A stretch of 64,000 bases of DNA from Janthinobacterium sp. 1_2014MBL_MicDiv (GTDB lineage Bacteria > Pseudomonadota > Gammaproteobacteria > Burkholderiales > Burkholderiaceae_D), in the NCBI RefSeq assembly GCF_001865675.1, contig NZ_CP011319.1:5642001-5706000 (forward strand), read 5' to 3'. Below, one piece after another: positions 25,577 through 34,239 of the stretch. Each line of letters starts with the position of its first letter. Position 1 is the first letter of the stretch. The notes under the pieces are model-generated. The model was not told where the DNA came from and made no database searches. It saw nothing but the letters and a program-made list of their open reading frames with translations. Both the position numbers and the translations under genes were made by a program.

Positions 25577-25855
25577 GGGCCGGGGCAGTATCTCAGCTTC
25601 TGCCAGGAAATTGTTCAGAAGCGAAGTATGGCAGCAAAGCGGGCAAGCGTAAATCGGCCAAGTAGGTCGTGGGAAATTATTGTGACGTTATGACGAACAG
25701 AACCGGATGCTCTGCAAGGCGCCCGCTGCGAAGCATTGCAAGCACTGCCAGCAGCGGGCAAGGCCGCAGGGCGCCGGGCATGGAAGTCGGACATCCAATA
25801 ATTTATTACGCCCTGCTTAAGCTCAGCCGATAAGGCTGGCCCGGCGCAGCGGCGA
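25577..25855. other. Intergenic region between MOSC and asparaginase genes
   Basis: No gene is seen in these 279 bases. There is one long-loop inverted repeat (GCCCGCTGC at 25721-25729 and GCAGCGGGC at 25751-25759) and a small CAGCC/GGCTG hairpin (25824-25838) about 20 bases after the asparaginase stop, without a T-run. The promoter of the MOSC gene should lie in the part nearest 25577. Confidence 0.4.
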
Positions 25856-26950
25856 TCAGTACGTGTAGAAGATACGCTGGATTTCTTGCGTGCTATTCGT
25901 CTTGGTCAAGGCCAGCATCAGCAGGATGCGGGCTTTTTGCGGGTTCAGCGTATCGGAGACAACACTATCGAGTTCATCGTCATTGGCTTCGCCATTGCGC
26001 GCCACGATACCCTGGCCGACGCGGCTCGAACGCACGATCAGTACGCCCTTCTGGCGCGCTTCCACCAGGGCCGGCTTCATTTGCGCGGCCACGCTGCCAT
26101 CGCCCACGCCCGCATGGATGATGCCCTTGGCGCCGGCGGCGATGAAGGCGTCGATGCCGACGCGGTTCATATTGGCGTAGCCGTAGACGATGTCCACTTG
26201 CGGCAAGGCATCGAGCTTGCTGATGTCAAATTCCGCTTCCAAGGTGTGCTTGCGCGTCGACTGGCGGTAAAAGAAGGCCTTGCTGCCCTGGATGTAGCCG
26301 AGCATGCCCAGTTCCGGCGACTTGAAGGTGTCGGTGGTGGACGTGTTCGTTTTCGTCACTTCGCGCGCGGCGTTGATCTGGTCGTTCAAGGCCACTAGCA
26401 CGCCCTTGCCCACGGCTTCCTTGCTGCCCGCCAGCATGACGGCGTTGTACAGGTTGATCGGGCCATCGGCCGAGATGGCCGTCGATGGCCGCATGGCGCC
26501 CACCACCACCACCGGTTTGTGGCTCTTCACGGTGAGGTTCAGGAAATACGCCGTTTCCTCGATGGTGTCGGTGCCGTGCGTGACGACCACGCCATCCACC
26601 TCGGGCGACGCCAGCAGCACGTTGATGCGCTTGGCCAGGGTCAGCCAGTGTTCGTTGCCCATGCTTTCGCTGGCGATCTGGAACACTTGCTCGCCTTTCA
26701 CGTTGGCCACTTTCTTCAGTTCCGGCACGGCGGCGATCAGGCGCTCGACGCCCACGGTGGCCGAGGTGTAGCCGACGGTGGTGGTGCTGTCGGCGCCGCT
26801 GCCGGCGATGGTGCCGCCCGTGGCCAGGATCACCACGTTCGGCAATTTGACGGCCGCTTGCTGCGCGCGCGCAGGCGAGGCGGCGACAAAGCCCATCAGC
26901 AAGGTAGCCAGCATCAGCTGTGCACAAGAATGGAATTTACGTGAAAACAT
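25856..26950 (-). CDS. ansB: Type II (periplasmic) L-asparaginase
   Basis: Hydrolyses asparagine (and often glutamine) to aspartate and ammonia in the periplasm. The 364-residue precursor has a signal peptide (CAQLMLATLLMGFVAASPARA, cleaved near residue 29). It has both catalytic threonine motifs: ILATGGTIAGSG with the nucleophile near residue 46, and VVVTHGTDTIEETAYFLNLT. MRPSTAISADGPINLYNAV is also typical. Length and signal peptide distinguish it from the cytoplasmic type I enzyme. The ATG at 26950 heads the signal peptide. It is divergent from the lipoprotein gene at 27110. Confidence 0.95.
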   Translation of the reverse strand: MFSRKFHSCAQLMLATLLMGFVAASPARAQQAAVKLPNVVILATGGTIAGSGADSTTTVGYTSATVGVERLIAAVPELKKVANVKGEQVFQIASESMGNEHWLTLAKRINVLLASPEVDGVVVTHGTDTIEETAYFLNLTVKSHKPVVVVGAMRPSTAISADGPINLYNAVMLAGSKEAVGKGVLVALNDQINAAREVTKTNTSTTDTFKSPELGMLGYIQGSKAFFYRQSTRKHTLEAEFDISKLDALPQVDIVYGYANMNRVGIDAFIAAGAKGIIHAGVGDGSVAAQMKPALVEARQKGVLIVRSSRVGQGIVARNGEANDDELDSVVSDTLNPQKARILLMLALTKTNSTQEIQRIFYTY

Positions 26951-27109
26951 GGTGCTCCTGTGAGGTGATATGTCAAAGATAACAAAGTCGTGTGCAAATT
27001 ATATGTCATCGCTGCCCGGACAAATCCCCAATTCATCCAAGCCGCGCAAACGTGCGCGCCCGCCCATGCGCTACAGTGGCGCCATGTCCACACACTCCCG
27101 CTCCTGACC

Positions 27110-27586
27110 ATGCGACGCCGCCTTGTTCCCGCCCTGCTCCTGGCCACGCTTGCCGCCTGCTCCACGCAGGTGGAACTGCGCATGGCGGCGCAGCAGGAAC
27201 AGTTCGGACGCGCAGCGGCCAGCCAGGGCGACTGGGCGCAAGCCATGCGCAGCTACGCGGCGGCCGTGGACAATGTCGAACTGGGCCGGGGCGACCTCGC
27301 GTGGCAGGCGCGGCTGCATCACCAGGCGGGACGCGCCGCCAGCGCCGCCTGCCGCTACGACGCGGCCGAATTTCATTTTCGCAATGCCATCGCGCTGGCG
27401 AAACGCAGCACGCAATCGAGTGCCCTCAGCTACAAGGCGCTGATCGACCTGTATGAACGCCAGGGCAAGACGGCGGAAGCGCTGGCCGTGCGCAACGAAC
27501 TGGGCTGGCATCAATCGTGGGCGCTGGGCGCGTTTGCCGACCTGGAATCGCTGCCTGTCGGCCAGCCTTGCGGCACGCCGCCATAG
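27110..27586 (+). CDS. Putative TPR-like lipoprotein
   Basis: A 158-residue protein with a clear lipoprotein signal (MRRRLVPALLLATLAACSTQ, lipobox LAAC with the lipidated cysteine at 17). Its alpha-helical body has TPR-like patterning (GDWAQAMRSYAAAVDNVELG, CRYDAAEFHFRNAIALAKRS, ALSYKALIDLYERQGKTAEALAVRNELG). It is probably anchored to the outer membrane as a small scaffold. The ATG at 27110 is used because the signal peptide begins there. A MipA/OmpV gene follows after 22 bases on the same strand, so a joint envelope role is likely. I do not recognise the family. Confidence 0.75.
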   Translation: MRRRLVPALLLATLAACSTQVELRMAAQQEQFGRAAASQGDWAQAMRSYAAAVDNVELGRGDLAWQARLHHQAGRAASAACRYDAAEFHFRNAIALAKRSTQSSALSYKALIDLYERQGKTAEALAVRNELGWHQSWALGAFADLESLPVGQPCGTPP

Positions 27587-27608
27587 CCGCACTGCATGGG
27601 AGTTGGCG

Positions 27609-28445
27609 ATGCACATCGCACGCACGTTGCTGGCAACATCCGTTCTCTGCGCCGCGCTGGCGCCGGCGTATGCCGCCGAACCCGCCCTGCCCCTGTGGGA
27701 AGCGGGCGTGTTTGGCGGCACGGCCGTCACGCCCGCCTATCCCGGCGCCAGCGAGCGCTCGACGCGCACGCTGGCCCTGTCCTATCTGATTTATCGCGGG
27801 AAAGTGTTGCGCGCCGACCGCTCCGGCGTGGGTGCGCGCCTGTTCGATACGGACCGACTCGACTTCGATATCGGTTTCGCGCTGTCCTTGCCGGCCCGCT
27901 CCAGCGACGTGCCGGCCCGGCGCGGCATGCCGGACCTCGGCACGCTGGTGGAATTTGGCCCGCGCCTGAAGGTCAAGCTGGCCGAACCGACCCGCAATAG
28001 CCGCCTGGGCCTGGAGCTGCCCTTGCGCGCCGTCATCGAAGCGCGCGGCGGCCTGCGCCGCCAGGGCGCCACCTTCGAACCGCGCCTCGTGTACGCGCTG
28101 CAAGGCGATGACCAGGCGTGGCAGCTGGACGCCAGCGCCGGCGCCGTGCTGGGCAATGCCGCCATCAACGACTATTTTTATGGCGTCAGCCCCGCATTTG
28201 CCACCGATCAACGCCCTGCATACGCGGCCAAAAGCGGGCTGATGCTCACCCGCCTGGGCCTGGGCGGTTCGTACCGGCTGCACCCGGACTGGCGCGCCTT
28301 TGCCTTTGTTCGCTACGATACGTACACGGGCGCCGCCAACCGCGCCAGTCCGCTGCTGCGCCAGAACAGCGGCACCTCGGCCGGCATCGGCCTGCTGTGG
28401 ACGTGGCGCCGCTCGGGCAGTCCAGCGCGCGGCGCCGATGACTAA
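27609..28445 (+). CDS. MipA/OmpV family outer-membrane protein
   Basis: A 278-residue protein with a signal peptide (MHIARTLLATSVLCAALAPAYA-AEPA) and a beta-barrel. The N-terminal signature LPLWEAGVFGGTAVTPAYPGASERSTRTLALSYLIYRGKVLRADRSGVGARLF is characteristic of MipA/OmpV, and so are the late strands SGLMLTRLGLGGSYRLHPDWRAFAFVRYDTYTGAANRASPL. MipA scaffolds murein synthesis with hydrolysis in E. coli; OmpV-like members act as porins or adhesins. The chain ends in a short tail after the last strand LLWTWRR. The role here is inferred from family only. Confidence 0.9.
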   Translation: MHIARTLLATSVLCAALAPAYAAEPALPLWEAGVFGGTAVTPAYPGASERSTRTLALSYLIYRGKVLRADRSGVGARLFDTDRLDFDIGFALSLPARSSDVPARRGMPDLGTLVEFGPRLKVKLAEPTRNSRLGLELPLRAVIEARGGLRRQGATFEPRLVYALQGDDQAWQLDASAGAVLGNAAINDYFYGVSPAFATDQRPAYAAKSGLMLTRLGLGGSYRLHPDWRAFAFVRYDTYTGAANRASPLLRQNSGTSAGIGLLWTWRRSGSPARGADD

Positions 28446-28539
28446 GCGGCGCAGACAAAAAATATTGCATCCAAGAAAAAATTATAGATAATGGCAAGTC
28501 TGGCTTGCGTGGCATCCGCCGCGCGCCAGCACATTGTCC

Positions 28540-28977
28540 ATGGCCGCCAGCAAACTCATTCCCATTACCCTGCTTGCCGCGCTGTTGCCCGCGTGCCGCA
28601 GCATGCCGCCGTATGCCGGGCCGCACGGCCCCGGCACGCCCGCCATCATCGAGGCTTACCAGTCGCCGCTGAGTTTTTGCGGCTTGCTCACGCCCGGCGT
28701 CTGCCATGCCGACATCTTGCTGATCGATAAAAGCAAGCTGGCCAGCGAGGCGCCCGAAATCGCGCTCGACGGCGGTCAGCACCGCCTCGTCGTGCGTTGC
28801 CTGAGCAATACAACCCTGGCCACGGGCGGCAATGAAACCTCGATCCACATGTTCCGCATGCATTTCCAGCCCGGCGCCCGCTACCGCTTCGACGCCAAGG
28901 TCATCGACAACCGCTGCCAGCTGGCCATTGCCGACAAGGCCAGCGGCACGCGCAGCGAAGCGCTGGAAACGTATTAA
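28540..28977 (+). CDS. Hypothetical lipoprotein
   Basis: A 145-residue protein with a lipoprotein signal (lipobox LLPAC, cysteine near residue 19 from the ATG at 28540). The mature part is proline-rich at first (MPPYAGPHGPGTPAIIEAYQSP) and then predicted beta-rich, with four further cysteines that could form two disulfides (FCGLLTPGVCHAD, VVRCLSN, NRCQLAI). I do not recognise the family. A TTG two codons upstream is an alternative start. Its stop codon overlaps, tail to tail, the stop codon of the TonB-dependent receptor on the other strand. Confidence 0.65.
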   Translation: MAASKLIPITLLAALLPACRSMPPYAGPHGPGTPAIIEAYQSPLSFCGLLTPGVCHADILLIDKSKLASEAPEIALDGGQHRLVVRCLSNTTLATGGNETSIHMFRMHFQPGARYRFDAKVIDNRCQLAIADKASGTRSEALETY

Positions 28978-31427
28978 AAGTCCATCGTCCCCGACAGCAT
29001 GAAGGTACGCGGCGCGCCCAAGCCCAGGCTGGTCCATTGCGGCAGCGCCCAGTACGCCTTGTTGCCCACGTTGCTGACGCTGGCGCGCAAGGTCAGGGGC
29101 CGGCCCGCCGCGCGGGTGGCGTAGCGCGCACCCAGGTCATACACGGTACGGCCCGGTACCGACAGGGAATTGTCCTCGTTGATGTATTGCTTCGACGCCG
29201 ACGTCGCGTTCGCCGTCAGGGTCAGGCCCGGCACGGGTGGCGCATCCCATTCCACGCCCAGCTTGGCCTGCAGCCTGGGCACGCCGGCCGCCTGCTTGCC
29301 CTGATTGACGCCGTTATTTGTCCTCGCCAGGGTTGGATCCACGTACGCGACGCCGCCCATCAGGCGCACGTCGCGCACGGGCGAACCGAAGAAGCCCCAG
29401 TCGATGCCGCGGTTGCGCTGCTCGCCGCCAAATGAAAAGACATTGCTGACGGGGTCGACATAGCTGCTGGGCCGCTTGATTTCATACACGCTCAGCGTAT
29501 GGGCGAATTCTCCCAGGTCGAGCTTGACGCCAGCCTCCATCTGCCTGGACTTGTATGGCGCAAAGACCTCCCCCGCGTTGGCCGCCGTCATGGGCGCTGT
29601 CGCCCCCTGGCTCAAGCCTTCGATGTAATTGGCGTACAGCGACAGATTCCTGGCAGCCTTGACCAGCAGGGCGGCGGCCGGCGTCGTGGCGGCCGCGTCA
29701 TAGCGCGAAGTGCGCGCACCCGACTTCACGTTGAAACTGTCGTTGAGCACTTCCTGGCGTCGCAAGCCCACCGTCAGCTGCACTTGATCCTGCGCAAACG
29801 ACAGCGTATCGACGAGGCCATAGCTGGCCAGGCGCAATGTCGTCTTCGATATTTGCGGTGCGTCAAAGCGCGTGGCCGGACCCCAGACGGGATGATAGAT
29901 ATTCGTGATCCAGTCCTTGTCCAGCACATTGCGGCGGCCGAACTGCTTGTCCGTATGGTGGTAATACGTGGCGTTCGCCGCCCATTGGTGGCCAACGCTT
30001 CCCGTGCGGAACTTGCCCTTGACGCCCGCTTCCGCCGACTGTTTTTCCAGGTTGAACCCCAGGTCGGCCAGGTTGGTGCGGTAGTCGCCGGCCGTATTGA
30101 AAACCTGGATCAGGTAGGCGCCCGTCGACTGGTAGTCGGCCTTGCTGGCGCCGATGGCCGCATACGCCATCACCTGTTCGTTGACGTCATACTCGCCGCG
30201 CAGCATCACGCCCTTGTCCTTCGTGTCATAGAAGGCCCAGCTGGGATTGAGCAAGGTCTCCGCTTTCGGCGGACGCGGCACGGACAAGCCGGCGGCCAGG
30301 TTGACACCCCGGTTCAAGCCCCGCGCGCGGTCTTCGCTGCTGTAGAGGTCGGCGGAAAGACGCGCGCCGTCGCCACGCCAGTCGAGCCCCACGGAGGCGA
30401 GCTGGGTCTTCTTTTTCTGGTGGTCGATGGCGCCGTCGCCATCGCGGTAGACGCCATTGACGCGGATGCCGAATTGTTTATGCTCGCCAAAACGCTGTCC
30501 CAGATCAATATGGCCGCCCCACTGCGCATCGGACATGTACGACGCCGTCACGCGCGCCAGCGGCGCATCGCCCGCGCGCTTGGGCACGAGGTTGATGCTG
30601 CCGCCCACCGAGCCTCCCGGCGGCATGCCATTGAGCAAGGCCGATGGCCCTTTCAGCACTTCGATGCGCTCGAACATTTCGGGCGACGTGCGGTACACGG
30701 GCGAGATGCCGAACAGGCCGCCAAACGCGACATCGCTGGTGCCGGAACTGAAACCGCGAATCGAGTAATTTTCGCCGATGATGCCCGTCATGCCGCTGCT
30801 GAAAACGGTGGGATCCGTGGCCGAAATCACGTCGGTGATGTCGCGGGCCTGGCGGTCTTCGATGAATTTATCCGTATAGCTGATGGTGTTGAACGGCGTT
30901 TCCATGAAATCCTTGTCGCCCAAAAACCCAACGCGGCCGCCGGACGCCACCTGTCCGCCCGCGTAGGCATCGGTCACGCTGTTGCCTTTGCCCCAGACCG
31001 TCACGGCCGGCATGGTTGCCGCCGCCTCGGCCGCCGCGCCCTGCGCCTGCAGGCTCTCGCGGCGCACCGTGTAGCTGCCATTGCCTTCGCGCACGGCCTG
31101 CAAGCCGTGGCCGCGCAGCAAGGCGTAAAAACCCTCGGCCACGCCGTAGCTGCCCGACAGTCCCGCGCTGCTCTTGCCTTGCAGCAGCGCCGCATCCACC
31201 GTCAGCTCCACGCCCGCCTCCGCCGCGAAGGTGTTGAGCGCCAGGCCCAGCGAACCGGGCGGCACGCTGAACGCTTGCCGCGCTTGCGCCGCCTGCGCGA
31301 ACGCCTGCGGGGCCGCCATGCCCAGCGCACCCACGGTCAAGCCCGTGATCAGCGCCAGTTGCACGGCGGTGGCGATGCGGCTCAGGTTCAAGGCGGGGAG
31401 GTGGCGCGTTGCCATGCGTTGGGTCAT
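28974..31427 (-). CDS. TonB-dependent siderophore receptor with STN signalling domain (FhuE/FoxA/FpvA type)
   Basis: An 817-residue outer-membrane receptor. A long signal peptide ends near residue 45 (QAFAQA). An STN domain follows (about 50-100, FSVPPGSLGLALNTFAAEAGVELTVDAALLQG). The plug has DFMETPFNTISYTDKFIEDRQARDITDVI, NYSIRGFSSG and ERIEVLKGPSALLNG. The 22-strand barrel ends with SGTMDF (terminal phenylalanine). The STN domain marks a transducer that signals to a FecR-type anti-sigma factor, and fecR-fecI lie 7.4 kb upstream. It shares a 39-bp upstream element with the ABC-transporter operon. Related receptors import hydroxamate ferri-siderophores; the ligand here is not known. Confidence 0.95.
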   Translation of the reverse strand: MTQRMATRHLPALNLSRIATAVQLALITGLTVGALGMAAPQAFAQAAQARQAFSVPPGSLGLALNTFAAEAGVELTVDAALLQGKSSAGLSGSYGVAEGFYALLRGHGLQAVREGNGSYTVRRESLQAQGAAAEAAATMPAVTVWGKGNSVTDAYAGGQVASGGRVGFLGDKDFMETPFNTISYTDKFIEDRQARDITDVISATDPTVFSSGMTGIIGENYSIRGFSSGTSDVAFGGLFGISPVYRTSPEMFERIEVLKGPSALLNGMPPGGSVGGSINLVPKRAGDAPLARVTASYMSDAQWGGHIDLGQRFGEHKQFGIRVNGVYRDGDGAIDHQKKKTQLASVGLDWRGDGARLSADLYSSEDRARGLNRGVNLAAGLSVPRPPKAETLLNPSWAFYDTKDKGVMLRGEYDVNEQVMAYAAIGASKADYQSTGAYLIQVFNTAGDYRTNLADLGFNLEKQSAEAGVKGKFRTGSVGHQWAANATYYHHTDKQFGRRNVLDKDWITNIYHPVWGPATRFDAPQISKTTLRLASYGLVDTLSFAQDQVQLTVGLRRQEVLNDSFNVKSGARTSRYDAAATTPAAALLVKAARNLSLYANYIEGLSQGATAPMTAANAGEVFAPYKSRQMEAGVKLDLGEFAHTLSVYEIKRPSSYVDPVSNVFSFGGEQRNRGIDWGFFGSPVRDVRLMGGVAYVDPTLARTNNGVNQGKQAAGVPRLQAKLGVEWDAPPVPGLTLTANATSASKQYINEDNSLSVPGRTVYDLGARYATRAAGRPLTLRASVSNVGNKAYWALPQWTSLGLGAPRTFMLSGTMDF

Positions 31428-31462
31428 AAAGTAAATCCTTTCAGATGGGATGATTGCTTGTT

Positions 31463-31501
31463 CTCACCCTATCTCCCGAACGAAAAGGCAAAACCCTCAA
31501 T
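31463..31501 (-). promoter_or_regulatory. 39-bp element upstream of the receptor gene (copy A of a twin promoter motif)
   Basis: This stretch is 35 of 39 bases identical to 38804-38842, and no other resemblance exists between the two flanks. On the minus strand it runs from ATTGAGGGTTT through CGTTCGGGA to ATAGGGTGAG, ending 35 bases before the receptor ATG. The pairing of position and sequence suggests a common promoter, probably read by the FecI-type sigma factor at 39875-40393. I cannot fix which parts are the -35 and -10 elements. Confidence 0.75.
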
Positions 31502-31536
31502 GCAAATACGACTCATTACGAAAAAAATAGTCTCTA

Positions 31537-32520
31537 TCATTGATAGCCCTTGAGCACATCGTCGATCAGCAGTTTCAGCGACGTCACGCTGGCCGCCGTG
31601 ATGTACCAGGCATCGGCATCGACGAAGACGACGCGGCCGTTCTTCCAGGCATTGGTCTGGCGCAACAGCGGATTGGCCATCTGCTCGGCCGTCATGACGG
31701 GACGGCGCTCCATCACGGCCGTGCGGTCCACCACGTAAAGGATGTCGGGATTGGCTTGCTGGATGAATTCGCTGGATATCGGCTGGCCGTGCAAGCCCGC
31801 CTCGACGGCCGTGCTGGCCGGCTTCACGCCCAGCGCGTCGAAGACGAAGCCGTAGCGCGACTGCACGCCAAACGCGCTGAAGGCGCCGTTGTTGTGCATC
31901 ACGATCAGGGCCTTCTCGGGACGTTCCTGCGTCACCTGGCGCACCGCGGCCACCTTCGCATCGAGCTCGGCGGCTTTCTGGCGGGCCACGTCTTCCTTGC
32001 CGAAGATGCGTCCCAGCGTCAGCAGATGCTCCTTGACGACGTCGATGTGCTTGCCCTGGCTATTCTGGAAGTCCACGTCGAAGTGCAGGGTGGGGGCGAT
32101 CTGGCTCAGCTCCATGTAGTGGTTGGCCTGGATCGACGTCATCAGCACCAGGTCTGGCTGCAGCGCATGCAGATGCTCGAGGTTGGGCTGCACGATGGCG
32201 CCCAGGTCGCGGATGCCCGCGTCGTCCTTGTAGCGCGTGAGGAAATGCGGCACGTAGTCCTTCACCATGCCGGCCACGGGCACGCCCAGCTGGTCGAGGA
32301 AATCGACCTCGTTCATGTCGAGCACGGCCACACGGTGCGGACGGTGGGGTATCACGGTCGCGCCCAGCTTGTGTTCGATCGTGATGGGAGTAAACGCTTG
32401 CTGCGAGGCGGAAGCGGCAGGCGCCGGCGGCGTGCTCGCCGTCTTGTCGGCGCAGCCCTGCAAGGCGGCCACGGCGGTGAGCAGCACGGCAAGCGCGCAG
32501 AAAGGTTGGTTCCAGATCAT
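31537..32520 (-). CDS. Siderophore-binding lipoprotein of ABC importer (FatB/CeuE/YclQ-like)
   Basis: A 327-residue substrate-binding protein. The lipobox is ALQGC with the lipidated cysteine near residue 23, followed by a Thr/Pro/Ala linker and a TroA-like fold typical of class III siderophore-binding proteins. Conserved features are PHRVAVLDMNEVDFLDQLGVPVAGM, QPNLEHLHALQPDLVLMTSIQANHYMELSQIAPTLHFD and NPDILYVVDRTAVM. Similarity to FatB/CeuE/YclQ suggests a catecholate or carboxylate (petrobactin-like) ligand, but this is family-level inference. The ATG at 32520 lies one base after the ATPase stop. It is the last gene of the transporter operon. Confidence 0.92.
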   Translation of the reverse strand: MIWNQPFCALAVLLTAVAALQGCADKTASTPPAPAASASQQAFTPITIEHKLGATVIPHRPHRVAVLDMNEVDFLDQLGVPVAGMVKDYVPHFLTRYKDDAGIRDLGAIVQPNLEHLHALQPDLVLMTSIQANHYMELSQIAPTLHFDVDFQNSQGKHIDVVKEHLLTLGRIFGKEDVARQKAAELDAKVAAVRQVTQERPEKALIVMHNNGAFSAFGVQSRYGFVFDALGVKPASTAVEAGLHGQPISSEFIQQANPDILYVVDRTAVMERRPVMTAEQMANPLLRQTNAWKNGRVVFVDADAWYITAASVTSLKLLIDDVLKGYQ

Positions 32521-32521
32521 G

Positions 32522-33292
32522 TCAAGCTCCTGTGGGGGTAAAGTAATTGCAGACGCAGCCGCGTTCATTGCGCACGATGTCGAAATCGATGTCGTACAGC
32601 GCCCGCAAGCGCTCCCCGGTCACGACCTCGTGCGCGGGGCCGGAAAAGCGTACGCTGCCGCCCTGCATGGCGACGATGTGGTCCGAATAGTTGGCGGCGA
32701 AATTGATGTCGTGAATCACCAGGATCACGGTGCGCCCGTGTTCGTCGCACAGGCGGCGCAGCGCGCGCATGATCTGCACGGCGTGTTTCATGTCCAGGTT
32801 GTTGAGCGGCTCGTCGAGCAGCAAGATATCGGTCTGCTGGGCTATCGTCATGGCCAGGAAAGCCATCTGGCGCTGGCCGCCGCTCAGTTCATCGACATAC
32901 GCCAGGCGTAAATTGTCGAGCGACAGGAATGCGATGGCCTCGTCGATGGCTTGCCGGTCCTGCGCCGTCAGCGCGCCACGGCTGTAGGGAAAGCGGCCGA
33001 AGGCGACCAGCTCCTCCACCGTCAGGCGCAGGTTGAAATCGGGCGCCTGGCGCAGGGTGGCCACTTGCCGCGCATAGTCCTTGACCTTGATGTGCGCGAT
33101 GCTGCGCCCGCCGATCGTGATATCGCCGCTGCTCGGCTCCAGCAGGCGCGCGATGAGCATCAGCAAGGTGGTCTTGCCGGCACCGTTGGGACCGATCAGG
33201 GACGTCACCTGTCCCTTGGGGAACTGCGCGCTGACGTTGGCCAGCACGCTTTTGGCGCCATAGGTTTTGGCGATATGTTTGACGTGGATCAT
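32522..33292 (-). CDS. Iron-siderophore ABC transporter ATP-binding protein (FepC/YclP family)
   Basis: A 256-residue cytoplasmic ATPase with Walker A GPNGAGKTT (about 34-42), Q-loop TLRQAPDFNLRLTVEELVAFGRFPYSRG, signature LSGGQRQMAFLAMTIAQ, Walker B ILLLDEPLNNLD and an H-loop in VILVIHDINFAANYSD. The GRFPYSRG segment is typical of FepC/FecE/YclP siderophore ATPases. It overlaps the upstream permease by four bases and ends one base before the binding-protein gene, so the complex subunits are translationally coupled. Confidence 0.95.
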   Translation of the reverse strand: MIHVKHIAKTYGAKSVLANVSAQFPKGQVTSLIGPNGAGKTTLLMLIARLLEPSSGDITIGGRSIAHIKVKDYARQVATLRQAPDFNLRLTVEELVAFGRFPYSRGALTAQDRQAIDEAIAFLSLDNLRLAYVDELSGGQRQMAFLAMTIAQQTDILLLDEPLNNLDMKHAVQIMRALRRLCDEHGRTVILVIHDINFAANYSDHIVAMQGGSVRFSGPAHEVVTGERLRALYDIDFDIVRNERGCVCNYFTPTGA

Positions 33293-34239
33293 GCTGTGCC
33301 TCGGGTGCGGACCATGAGCGCAAGGAAATACGCGCCACACACCAGGTTGACGAGGATGCCGACGGTGGTCCGGTAATTGAAAACGTGCTCGACCAGCAGC
33401 TGGGCGAGCAAGAAGATGGCGATGGCGATGGCGCATCCCAGCGGCAAGGTGACGCGGTGGCGCGCCGTGCGGGCCAGCGCATACGTCGTGTTCGCCACGA
33501 AGATGCCCATGAAGGCCGTCGGCCCCAGCAGGCTGGTCGACACCGCCACGAGCACGGCGATCAGCGCCAGCTGCAGCCGCACCATGCGCCGGTAATCGAC
33601 GCCGAGCGAGATCGCCTGCTCGCGCCCCAGCGCCAGCACGTCGAGCGCCGGCAAGGTCCTGAAGGCCACCAGGCAGGCGGCGCCCACCAGCAGCGCCGAT
33701 GCCAGCAGTTGCCCGGGCTGCGCCCTGTTGAACGATGCCTGGCTAAAACCTTGCAAAATGGCAAATTCACCGGGACTGATGCGCAGCTGGATGAACTGGG
33801 TGAACGTGCCGAGCACCATGGTCAGGACAAACCCCAGCAGCAGCAGGAAATACACATTGTTCTTGCCATCACGGAACAGCCAATAGTGGATGGCCCAGGA
33901 ATAGGCGAGCATCAGGGCGATGGACAACATGAAATTGCCGTCCTGCCCCAGCAGCAGCACGCTGTGCATGCCCATCGCGAGAACCAGCAGCGACTGCAGC
34001 AGCACATACACGGCCTCATAGCCCATGACGGCCGGCGTCAGGATACGGTTGCCGGCGATGGTCTGGAACACGATGGACGAGACAGCCACGCAGACGCCGC
34101 CGATGACGATGGCGGCCAGCCGCGCCAGCCGTTTCGGGATGATGTAAGCGAAGTCCAGATTCGCGCCGAGGAAGAGGAAAGCCAGCGCCAGCACGGCAAC
34201 GGCCAGCCAGAGCGCCTGCCGCTTGAGCATGCGCTTCAT
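33289..34239 (-). CDS. Iron-siderophore ABC transporter permease (FecCD family, YclO-like)
   Basis: A 316-residue inner-membrane permease with eight to ten hydrophobic helices and FecCD features: RLARLAAIVIGGVCVAVSSIVFQTIAGNRILTPAVMGYEAVYVLLQS, and the cytoplasmic coupling segment LALGREQAISLGVDYRRM. The C-terminal segment LLGPTAFMGIFVANTTYALARTARHRVTLPLG follows. It pairs with the next permease to form the heterodimeric channel. Both ends overlap neighbouring genes by four bases. Confidence 0.94.
   Translation of the reverse strand: MKRMLKRQALWLAVAVLALAFLFLGANLDFAYIIPKRLARLAAIVIGGVCVAVSSIVFQTIAGNRILTPAVMGYEAVYVLLQSLLVLAMGMHSVLLLGQDGNFMLSIALMLAYSWAIHYWLFRDGKNNVYFLLLLGFVLTMVLGTFTQFIQLRISPGEFAILQGFSQASFNRAQPGQLLASALLVGAACLVAFRTLPALDVLALGREQAISLGVDYRRMVRLQLALIAVLVAVSTSLLGPTAFMGIFVANTTYALARTARHRVTLPLGCAIAIAIFLLAQLLVEHVFNYRTTVGILVNLVCGAYFLALMVRTRGTA

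Noticed and set aside
31534..31546. CTATCATTGATAG palindrome as a second Fur box before the receptor gene
   Set aside because: Only 6-1-6, poor match to the Fur core, and it contains the stop codon of the binding-protein gene; the 39-bp element is the better regulatory candidate.
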